From an uncultured Saprospiraceae bacterium (GTDB lineage Bacteria; Bacteroidota; Bacteroidia; Chitinophagales; Saprospiraceae): a stretch of 11,977 bases of DNA. This document shows positions 6,709 through 11,977 of the stretch, one piece after another. The stretch lies in contig CALGLS010000239.1 in the NCBI GenBank assembly GCA_937959375.1, forward strand, positions 1 to 11,977, read 5' to 3'. A model generated the notes under the pieces. The model was not told the origin of the DNA. It saw only the letters and a program-made list of their open reading frames with translations, and made no database searches. The first letter of the stretch is position 1. Each line of letters begins with the position of its first letter. Made by a program: the position numbers and the translations under genes.

Positions 6709-8250
6709 TTAGTAACCAGCTTCTTTGTTTCCAGAGTACTTAGTACCGCTTCCACCACTTCCAGCGTTTCCAACTCCACAGTCAGGACGTCCCATTTCTG
6801 ATTGACCTTCAGATACTGTGAATTCAACACGACGGTTCATGATGTTACCGCTGTTAGTAGAAATTAGAGTGTTGTTTTCACCACCCCAATTTAGTACGAA
6901 ACGGCTTCTATCAATGCCATACTTGCTTACCATGTAATCAATAGCTGAGTTAGCACGGTTGTAAGAAAGAACATCATTGTAGCAGTTTCCAGATAAACGG
7001 TCAGTGTAACCAGTAGCTACAACGTTTAATTCTGGGTGAGCTTTCATAACCTGAGCAACTTGGTGTAATTTACCATACTCAGAGTTTTTGATGCTGTATT
7101 TGTCCAAATCATAGTGAATCATTGGTAAGAACCAATCAGCTCTAGCTTGCCCAGCGCTTAAATCGATAAGAGCAATCTTAGCATCAACAATTTTGTTAAC
7201 GTCAGCTTCATTCAAAATGTTTGGTTGAGGAACTTGAGCTACACCTTTAGCATCGATTTCATAACCGATTGGAGAGTAAGGCTCAGTATCTTTACCGTCA
7301 ACAATACCGTCACCGTCGCTATCTAGAGCAACACCACGAGTATCAACAGCATATCCTTTTTCAGTATCAGGCTCTTGATCAAGCATGTTGATCACACCGT
7401 CTTCATCATCATCTGAAAGATCAAGAATTGGACGAGCTTTAAGTTCAGCAATATCTTCAGAAATAAGATCTAAAGGATTGTCTGACCACCATAGTGGCTC
7501 AACATTACCTTTCTTACCTAGAGCGATACCTAAACGCAGGTTAGTATAATGAGCAAGATCTTCACTAGCTGTGATTACTCTGTCATTAACTGTTCCATTC
7601 CATTCAACAGCATCCATAAGGTCGTTTCCACGTCCTAGTACACGGATCATTTTGTGTTCAATAGTAAGGCTAATTCTGTCATTTAAACGGAATCCAAGTC
7701 CTGCACCACCGGTGATGTATGGAGAAAATGACCATTCATCATCATAACCTATGTCTTCAATTACATCGAACTCACGATCTCCTTCAATCGCAGTAGCCTT
7801 AGCACTTGCAGCTCCAGCACCAGCAAATAAATAAGGATTCATTTTTCTTTTCTTAGCAAACTTAAACTGGTTAAGGCTTGCTAATAAAGTAACATCACCA
7901 CCAATAAGTGAAGATTTGTACTCAGGTAACCAGTTTGATGCAAAGTTGTATCTTGCAGCATCAACTTCTCGAGTGTTTTCTTCCTCTTCTCCCTTAAAAC
8001 GAGTGTATCCAACGTCTACACGTATAGAGAATATGTGATCAAGTGATTTACGGGCGAAAAGGCCAACTCCAAAATTGGACTTCCAATCAACATCTCCTGT
8101 AATAAGAGCATGTCCAAGGTGAAGTCCTACTTCCCATTTATCAGCCTTAGCTTTTGATTTGAAGTCCCTTGTAGCAGTATCCTGAGCAATGGCCTCATAT
8201 CCAAATGAGGTGACAACTAGGAGCACAAATAGAATAATTTTCCTTGTCAT
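6709..8250 (-). CDS. OmpA-family outer membrane protein (beta-barrel, Ca-binding repeats, peptidoglycan-binding domain)
   Basis: The 513-residue product begins with a Sec signal peptide (basic MTRK, hydrophobic core, likely cut after AIAQ near 23). Residues about 36-250 alternate hydrophobic and polar residues, as in an outer-membrane beta-barrel (VGLHLGHALITGDV, YLFAGAGAA, YITGGAGLGFRLN, LRLGIALG). Residues 277-325 carry two acidic thrombospondin-type-3-like repeats (DDDEDGV and DSDGDGIVDGKD), which bind calcium in that family. Residues about 371-480 are an OmpA C-terminal domain. D417 in TGYTDR and R432 in SYNRANSA are 15 residues apart, as the diaminopimelate-binding Asp and Arg are in known OmpA domains. 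A Gly/Ser-rich tail with one cysteine (C491) follows. The role should be tethering the outer membrane to peptidoglycan. It is a single-gene unit with its own promoter and terminator, probably abundant in the cell. Confidence 0.93.
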   Translation of the reverse strand: MTRKIILFVLLVVTSFGYEAIAQDTATRDFKSKAKADKWEVGLHLGHALITGDVDWKSNFGVGLFARKSLDHIFSIRVDVGYTRFKGEEEENTREVDAARYNFASNWLPEYKSSLIGGDVTLLASLNQFKFAKKRKMNPYLFAGAGAASAKATAIEGDREFDVIEDIGYDDEWSFSPYITGGAGLGFRLNDRISLTIEHKMIRVLGRGNDLMDAVEWNGTVNDRVITASEDLAHYTNLRLGIALGKKGNVEPLWWSDNPLDLISEDIAELKARPILDLSDDDEDGVINMLDQEPDTEKGYAVDTRGVALDSDGDGIVDGKDTEPYSPIGYEIDAKGVAQVPQPNILNEADVNKIVDAKIALIDLSAGQARADWFLPMIHYDLDKYSIKNSEYGKLHQVAQVMKAHPELNVVATGYTDRLSGNCYNDVLSYNRANSAIDYMVSKYGIDRSRFVLNWGGENNTLISTNSGNIMNRRVEFTVSEGQSEMGRPDCGVGNAGSGGSGTKYSGNKEAGY

Positions 8251-8283
8251 AGGGTTTTTACTTTGATGATTAACAAATAGATA

Positions 8284-8321
8284 TTTCTAAAAGGCCATAA
8301 TTCTCATATGGCCGCTAGAAA
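8284..8321 (-). promoter_or_regulatory. Two-tier stem-loop at the 5' end of the ompA-like mRNA
   Basis: On the minus strand the transcript start is followed at once by TTTCTA paired with TAGAAA (8321-8316 with 8289-8284) and, inside it, GGCCATA paired with TATGGCC (8313-8307 with 8299-8293), with a 7-nt loop. The stem ends 33 nt before the start codon. The predicted start of transcription (about 8320-8317) lies in the first arm, so the message would begin almost directly with the helix. By analogy with E. coli ompA, whose 5' stem-loop protects the mRNA from decay, a stabilising role is inferred. Confidence 0.65.
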
Positions 8322-8323
8322 TG

Positions 8324-8354
8324 CAAATGTATTGATTTTTTTTAAGGCAACAAA
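8324..8354 (-). promoter_or_regulatory. Bacteroidota-type promoter of the ompA-like gene
   Basis: Read on the minus strand, TTTG (8354-8351), exactly 19 nt of spacer, and TACATTTG (8331-8324) match the -33/-7 consensus of the Bacteroidota primary sigma factor without a mismatch. Transcription would start near 8320-8317, leaving a leader of about 68 nt. Confidence 0.85.
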
Positions 8355-8504
8355 CAAATATTGTCTTTTTTTAGTATTCAAAAACATAAAAACATTTCTA
8401 TATTTATTTATGACTAAAATTCAGGCGTTTGGTCACTAAAAACATTGAATAATCTACGTTTTTTTATTCCTCCAAACTTAAACTTAGCCAGATAATTTTA
8501 ATTA

Positions 8505-8544
8505 GTTAACACGATTTGTGACAATAATCCACAAAGAGGTTAAC
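8505..8544. repeat. Nested inverted repeat 1 in the large gap
   Basis: An outer GTTAAC (8505-8510)/GTTAAC (8539-8544) encloses TTTGTG (8515-8520)/CACAAA (8530-8535) around a 9-nt loop, with 4- and 3-nt internal bulges. It could be a hairpin in RNA or a double dyad for a protein. Confidence 0.4.
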
Positions 8545-8590
8545 AAAAGTTCTACGAGGTGCGATACAATAAAAAAAGTGAATTTTGCAA

Positions 8591-8638
8591 GCAGAAACAC
8601 ATATTGTTTGGTAATATCGATTTTACCAATTTTTCTGC
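8591..8638. repeat. Nested inverted repeat 2 in the large gap
   Basis: An outer GCAGAAA (8591-8597)/TTTCTGC (8632-8638) encloses TTGGTAA (8608-8614)/TTACCAA (8623-8629). Both 7-bp arms are perfect. The left internal loop is 10 nt and the right one 2 nt. A T-rich stretch inside the 3' part gives it some terminator character on the plus strand, but no gene precedes it. Confidence 0.45.
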
Positions 8639-8729
8639 TATTCGATCAAGGTAAAGTGCCAACAATCTGATTGGTATTGATTTTTGACTAAAAAAACCAT
8701 TACAATCTTTATTTTTAACAAAAGCCATA

Positions 8730-8763
8730 GGTTTGTTTCTTCAAAAACAGCGATCAACAAACC
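8730..8763. repeat. 8-bp inverted repeat in the large gap
   Basis: GGTTTGTT (8730-8737) and AACAAACC (8756-8763) are perfectly complementary around an 18-nt loop. The arm overlaps TAGGTTTG, which also matches a -7 box but has no -33 partner. The function is unknown. Confidence 0.35.
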
Positions 8764-9176
8764 CCTACTTGCATATAAAACACCATCATTGATTATTTTA
8801 ACAACAAGATATAGGACTAATACGGAGCCTATTTACCTAAGGTTTCAATGATTCCCCTTTTAAAGTGAAATACTTACCTAAAGTACACACCAACTGGGTA
8901 TGACTGTTGAAATCCTTCTTAAAATTTTCTCGTTGACAAGATAAGTGATTGGACTAAATTATTTGGATATTTCCGGTTTTATCTGGCACCTGTTGACAGG
9001 TTTTAAACAACTTCCTAAACGATTGATTCACAGGGGATTATTGTGAAAATATCTCAAAACTACCAAAAGGAAATATCCATATATTTCCCTTAAACTACTG
9101 TAGGCCCTACGTTTAAATTAAACATTGAAGTAAGTGTTTGCGAAATGATATATTTTTTACTCAACTGCTTCCTCTT

Positions 9177-9276
9177 TTGAATCGCCTCTAGCACTGCTAT
9201 GCACCTCTCCGACGGTGAGACGGACTCATAAAAGACAGTCCCTGACCGATCTGAAGTCATTCGGGAGGGGATTTGA
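9177..9276. other. GC-rich structured island of unknown nature
   Basis: About 56% G+C over 90 bases sits inside DNA that is near one-third G+C. A closing helix pairs 9177-9188 with 9265-9276 (12 positions, one mismatch, two wobbles). A competing helix pairs 9204-9212 with 9261-9270 (one bulge) and contains CGGT/ACCG (9213-9216 with 9245-9248) and GGACT/AGTCC (9222-9226 with 9237-9241). It may be a small RNA, a leader element, or a dispersed palindromic repeat. The strand is undecided. Confidence 0.4.
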
Positions 9277-9339
9277 TCTAAAATATCTGCTTATCAGCTT
9301 CTTTTCGAATTCTTAAACAACTTCATTGCTAAATAATTC

Positions 9340-9347
9340 TATTTTTG
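9340..9347 (+). promoter_or_regulatory. Candidate -7 box for the arginase-fold gene
   Basis: TATTTTTG matches TAnnTTTG exactly and ends 19 nt before the start codon, which gives a leader of about 13-15 nt. No TTTG is found at the expected -33 spacing, so the match is incomplete. Confidence 0.45.
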
Positions 9348-9366
9348 CACAAACACTTAACTCACT

Positions 9367-10470
9367 ATGCTACAAAATTGGTTAAGCCCGATTAATTCTG
9401 AAAAGTTATTTTCAACTTCCTCTGCTCAATTTAATAGTTTTGGAAGCCATATTTCTATCCATGATGACCAGTTTCCAGATATATCTGAAACTCAGATTGC
9501 CATTATTGGTATTGGATATCAGTCCGATATGGTTAGAAAAACGCTATACGAACTTGCTTTCCCTTTCAAAAATCTAGCCATAGCTGATTTGGGTAACGCA
9601 AGAAAAGATGATATTTCTTTTCTTATACCCATCATTAAGGAACTATTAGATAGCAACATATTTCCTCTCATCATAGGGCAAAATGAACAGCTTACCCTTG
9701 CTCAATTTCAAGCACACAAAAGCAGACAATCACTTGTTAATATCGCTATAGTAGATGAGCAGGTTCGTTTTTCCTCTGAAGAGAACTCGGATGATGTAAA
9801 TTACCTCAATGCTATTTTAAAAACTAAAGAGCCTAACCTCTTTCATCTTAGCATACTTGGGTCTCAAGCTCATTTTATGTCTGCTGAAGCAAAAGAGCTT
9901 TTTGATGAAGATCATTTAGACAACACTGGACTTGGTAAAATAAAATCTGATATAGAAGAAATTGAACCCCTGATACGAGACGCAGATTTACTCAGCTTTA
10001 GCATGTCTACATTAAAACAAGCTGAAGCACCTGGTGTCCTAACACCTTCTCCTAGCGGTTTATTCTCTGAAGAAGCTTGCCAAATTTGTCGATATGCTGG
10101 AATGAGTGACAAACTTAGTTCGTTTGGTATCTATGGTTATTCGGCTATCCATGACAATGAAGACCAAACTGCTAAAGTTATTGCTCAAATGATCTGGTAT
10201 TTCATAGATGGATTTGCTAGCCGAAAGTTTGAATTCCCCGCAACTAATGAAGGGTTAATAGAATATGTGGTTGAAATAAAAGAGCTAGCGCATCAAATTA
10301 CTTTCTGGAAAAGTAATAAAAGTGGCCGTTGGTGGATACAAGTTCCTGTAAAGACAAAGAAAAAACACGAACGTCATCACCTAATTCCTTGCTCATATGA
10401 AGACTATAAGATGGCTTGTCAGGAAGAAATCCCTGAACGATTGATCAATGCATTTAAAAAATTCTCTTAG
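9367..10470 (+). CDS. Arginase/formimidoylglutamase-fold protein lacking the metal-binding motifs
   Basis: This 367-residue protein follows the ureohydrolase fold: FPFKNLAIADLGNAR early on, FPLIIGQNEQLTLAQ (99-113), NIAIVDEQVRF (125-135), LLSFSMSTLKQAEAPG (208-223), then EEACQICRYAGMSDKLSSFGIYGY (235-258). In active enzymes these three central places read GGxH, DxHxD and SxDxDxxDP and hold two manganese ions. Here they read GQNE, DEQVR and SFSMSTLKQAEAP, so essentially every ligand is replaced while the flanking fold is kept. A basic C-terminal part (about 300-367, with RWW and KKKHERHH) is added. I infer a non-catalytic or re-purposed homologue. Relatives annotated as arginase or formimidoylglutamase are widespread in Bacteroidota, but such a label would mislead on function here. 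Its stop overlaps that of murF on the other strand. Confidence 0.82.
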   Translation: MLQNWLSPINSEKLFSTSSAQFNSFGSHISIHDDQFPDISETQIAIIGIGYQSDMVRKTLYELAFPFKNLAIADLGNARKDDISFLIPIIKELLDSNIFPLIIGQNEQLTLAQFQAHKSRQSLVNIAIVDEQVRFSSEENSDDVNYLNAILKTKEPNLFHLSILGSQAHFMSAEAKELFDEDHLDNTGLGKIKSDIEEIEPLIRDADLLSFSMSTLKQAEAPGVLTPSPSGLFSEEACQICRYAGMSDKLSSFGIYGYSAIHDNEDQTAKVIAQMIWYFIDGFASRKFEFPATNEGLIEYVVEIKELAHQITFWKSNKSGRWWIQVPVKTKKKHERHHLIPCSYEDYKMACQEEIPERLINAFKKFS

Positions 10471-11777
10471 ACGTTTACCAGTTTTTCGAGGCGAATCCCT
10501 CTCGATCCTTTAAGCAAAAAGTAAGTGTCTACAAAGGATTGTTTTGAAAACCACTCTTTGAGGCCATCTACATCTTGGAAATGCTTTATACGGTCTGATG
10601 AATAAGTAACCTTACCGAATTCAGCACCAACCGTTATTATTTGCTCAATTGGCAGTGTGTCAGCAAGTTTTAGAATGTTATTATGCTCAACATCACTGTA
10701 AGTCCCTAATTCGAGCATATCACCAAGAATAACCACTTTTTTTGTTTCTCTTGCTTTCGCAAAATTTTCAAGTGCCTTGTGCATACTATCTGGATTTGCA
10801 TTGTAGGCATCCATCAAAAAGGTATTCGTATCCACTTTCAATAATTGAGACCTATTATTTGCAGGAACGTAGCTTTCAATTGCTGATTTAATCTTTGCTG
10901 CTGGAACTTTAAAATATCGGCCTAGTGAAATCCCAGTCATGATGTTATTAAAGTTATAATCACCAGTCAAATTAGAATAAACCTCTACAAGCTCGTCGGT
11001 ATCTTTAAATCCTGCAACAACATATGGTCTAGAGGCTATTAGTTTTGTTTCTAGCGCCTGACAATTAGGATCAGGATGCTGGCTCTGCTGATAAAAAACT
11101 TTGTACGGATTAGTCAAAGCTAAATCTTGCAAATAGCGCTCGTCTTGATTTATAAAAACCATTCCTCCATGTTCTTCGAGGAATTTATAGAGTTCCGATT
11201 TACCCTGTTTCACCCCTTCTATGCTTCCAAAACCTTCCAGATGGGCCTTTCCTATATTGGTAATTAAACCATGAGTAGGTTCTGCTATTTCACATAAAAA
11301 TTTGATCTCCTCAATATGGTTTGCCCCCATTTCAATAATAGCAACTTCTGTTTCAGGAGGCATTTCTAATAAAGTGAGTGGTACTCCGATGTGATTATTA
11401 AAATTCCCTTTTGTAAAATGAGTGGGATAATGACTACTCAAAACAGTGCTGAGTAATTCCTTGGTTGTTGTTTTTCCGTTACTTCCTGTTATCGCAATTA
11501 GGGGAATAGTAAACTGACGACGGTGATGACGTGCCAAGGCCTGTAAAGTTTCCAATACATCTTCAACCAAAAAGAAGCGATCATCCATTTCTTCAGGTTC
11601 TTCATCTATAATTGCTAGATGGGCTCCTTTCTCAATAGCTTGAGCTGCATACTCATTTCCATTAAAGCGAGGCCCCTTAAGTGCAAAAAAGATACTACCC
11701 TTTTCAATTTTCCTACTATCCGTAACCACCTTTGGGTGATCCTTATAATGCTTGTATAATACTTCTATCTGTGTCAT
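10467..11777 (-). CDS. murF: UDP-N-acetylmuramoyl-tripeptide--D-alanyl-D-alanine ligase
   Basis: MurF adds D-Ala-D-Ala to the UDP-MurNAc tripeptide in the last cytoplasmic step of peptidoglycan precursor synthesis, using ATP. The 436 residues show the N-terminal substrate domain with TDSRKIEKGSIFFALKG (19-35) and the P-loop ITGSNGKTTTKE (96-107). Next come NFNNHIGVPLT (125-135), IEMGANHIEEI (148-158), TNIGKAHLEGFGS (173-185), and K193 at the place of the carbamylated lysine. The ligase C-terminal domain carries DAYNANPDSM (323-332), LGDMLELG (351-358) and LLKGSRGIRLE (421-431). The absence of Ser-Gly-Thr-Arg-type MurC features and the DAYNANP motif distinguish it from MurC, MurD and MurE. Other mur genes are not adjacent. 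A terminator separates it from the upstream minus-strand gene, so it needs its own promoter within 11778-11848; no perfect box is visible there. Confidence 0.96.
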   Translation of the reverse strand: MTQIEVLYKHYKDHPKVVTDSRKIEKGSIFFALKGPRFNGNEYAAQAIEKGAHLAIIDEEPEEMDDRFFLVEDVLETLQALARHHRRQFTIPLIAITGSNGKTTTKELLSTVLSSHYPTHFTKGNFNNHIGVPLTLLEMPPETEVAIIEMGANHIEEIKFLCEIAEPTHGLITNIGKAHLEGFGSIEGVKQGKSELYKFLEEHGGMVFINQDERYLQDLALTNPYKVFYQQSQHPDPNCQALETKLIASRPYVVAGFKDTDELVEVYSNLTGDYNFNNIMTGISLGRYFKVPAAKIKSAIESYVPANNRSQLLKVDTNTFLMDAYNANPDSMHKALENFAKARETKKVVILGDMLELGTYSDVEHNNILKLADTLPIEQIITVGAEFGKVTYSSDRIKHFQDVDGLKEWFSKQSFVDTYFLLKGSRGIRLEKLVNV

Positions 11778-11848
11778 AAAAACTTATCAAAAAAACTTAA
11801 AACGAATCCCTCTTAATCCTAATAGTTTGGTAAAAAAGGGCATAAAAA

Positions 11849-11883
11849 AAGTCTCCACATTATAAATAAAAATGTGGAGACTT
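11849..11883 (-). terminator. Intrinsic terminator between the upstream gene and murF
   Basis: AAGTCTCCACATT (11849-11861) pairs perfectly with 11871-11883 around a 9-nt loop. On the minus strand the helix is followed by a run of T (complement of the A tract 11844-11850), the classical intrinsic form. It closes the gene ending at 11923 and separates its transcript from murF. Confidence 0.92.
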
Positions 11884-11922
11884 CCTTTTAGATTTAAAAT
11901 CTATATTTCAAATAGTCAAAGA

Positions 11923-11977
11923 CTACTTATATCTTCTCTTTGTCTTTTTACGCTTAGACTTGAATTTATTTCCACTC
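11923..11977 (-). CDS. C-terminal end of a protein with a very basic tail (possibly GldJ)
   Basis: The last 17 residues before TAG read SGNKFKSKRKKTKRRYK in the frame kept here. Nine of 17 are Lys or Arg. The following terminator on the same strand supports this as a true gene end. In Flavobacterium johnsoniae the gliding-motility and type IX secretion lipoprotein gene gldJ lies beside murF, so a GldJ-like protein is a reasonable guess from position. The visible residues are too few to prove it, and a basic ribosomal-type protein tail is possible as well. Confidence 0.5.
   Translation of the reverse strand, partial: SGNKFKSKRKKTKRRYK

Larger units (their letters stand above)
8251..9366. other. 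Long intergenic region between divergent ompA-like and arginase-fold genes
   Basis: This 1116-bp gap contains no convincing gene. It holds the ompA promoter and leader hairpin (8284-8354), and nested inverted repeats at 8505-8544, 8591-8638 and 8730-8763. A 6-bp dyad ACCTGT/ACAGGT occupies 8988-9001. A small hairpin, GGAAATAT/ATATTTCC, lies at 9069-9088. A GC-rich island spans about 9181-9270, and a -7-like box is at 9340-9347. Two near-identical TTACCTAA elements occur at 8833 and 8874. A 56-codon minus-strand reading frame (9260-9090) crosses the GC island but is unsupported. No tRNA, tmRNA, SRP or RNase P signature was recognised. Confidence 0.6.

Noticed and set aside
8728..8735. TAGGTTTG as a plus-strand promoter
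   Set aside because: It is a perfect -7 match but has no TTTG or TTG at the expected spacing upstream, no gene follows within 600 bp, and the bases are part of an inverted repeat.
9055..9062. CAAAACTA as a minus-strand -7 box
   Set aside because: There is no -33 element 17-21 nt upstream on that strand; in AT-rich DNA such 5-base matches are expected by chance.
9090..9260. 56-codon minus-strand frame as a real gene
   Set aside because: Not listed as a CDS: it has no family resemblance or promoter, its codon use is unlike the neighbours, and it coincides with a structured GC-rich element that explains the open frame. Kept only as a finding.
9177..9276. Hammerhead ribozyme, SRP RNA or tRNA in the GC island
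   Set aside because: A fragment like ATGAGTCCGTC and a GGTCAGG ... GGAAGCAG pair recall hammerhead and SRP cores. But the GAAA box is missing for the first, the spacing is about ten times too long for the second, and no T-loop or anticodon arm is visible.
11920..11977. Alternative minus-strand frame at the right edge ending in TGA
   Set aside because: It is also open over the short stretch, but it lacks the strongly basic, compositionally distinct tail and ends beyond the TAG of the chosen frame. The edge is too short for certainty.

Overview
The window is about 12 kb of AT-rich chromosome from a Bacteroidota bacterium, most likely a marine-type Cytophagales/Flammeovirgaceae relative. Four things point there. 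The best promoter has the Bacteroidota form (TTTG, 19 nt, TAnnTTTG). Start codons follow AT-rich leaders without Shine-Dalgarno sequences. The outer-membrane protein joins a beta-barrel, calcium-binding repeats and an OmpA C-terminus. A GT2/sugar-transferase fusion and an arginase-fold protein of Bacteroidota type are also present. This placement comes from gene content and signals, not from a marker gene. Most of the region is housekeeping or cell-envelope DNA. I see no phage, transposase, CRISPR array, tRNA or rRNA.

Layout, left to right. Positions 1-513 (minus) hold the N-terminal part of an NtrC-type response regulator that runs off the left edge. Positions 4495-704 (minus) form a compact three-gene unit: recR, a 649-residue glycosyltransferase 2 fused to a decayed polyprenyl sugar-phosphate transferase module, and an M20 amidohydrolase. 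The gaps are 9 and 24 nt. A 350-bp divergent gap with nested inverted repeats leads to the plus-strand E2 subunit of pyruvate dehydrogenase (4846-6144), which ends at a perfect 13-bp terminator stem. A small CoA-binding Rossmann protein follows (6270-6629). It is convergent with an OmpA-family porin-like protein (8250-6709, minus), and a 17-bp stem between them can serve as terminator for both.

The ompA-like gene has the clearest regulation in the window: a perfect promoter and a strong two-tier hairpin at the very 5' end of its mRNA. Upstream lies an 1116-bp gap (8251-9366) with no convincing gene. It holds several nested hairpins and a conspicuous GC-rich island near 9180-9275.

To the right, a plus-strand arginase/formimidoylglutamase-fold protein (9367-10470) has lost all its manganese-binding motifs. 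Its stop codon overlaps that of the convergent murF (11777-10467, minus). Beyond murF are a strong minus-strand terminator and the last 17 codons of a gene with a very basic C-terminus. By position this may be the gliding/type IX secretion gene gldJ, which sits next to murF in some Bacteroidota.

Functionally the genes cover envelope building (murF, the GT2 fusion, OmpA), DNA repair (recR), central carbon metabolism (PDH E2) and regulation (NtrC type). I do not see a defence system or a new gene cluster. The most unusual items are the GT2-pseudotransferase fusion, the metal-site-less arginase homologue, the ompA leader hairpin, and the unexplained structure in the large intergenic gap.
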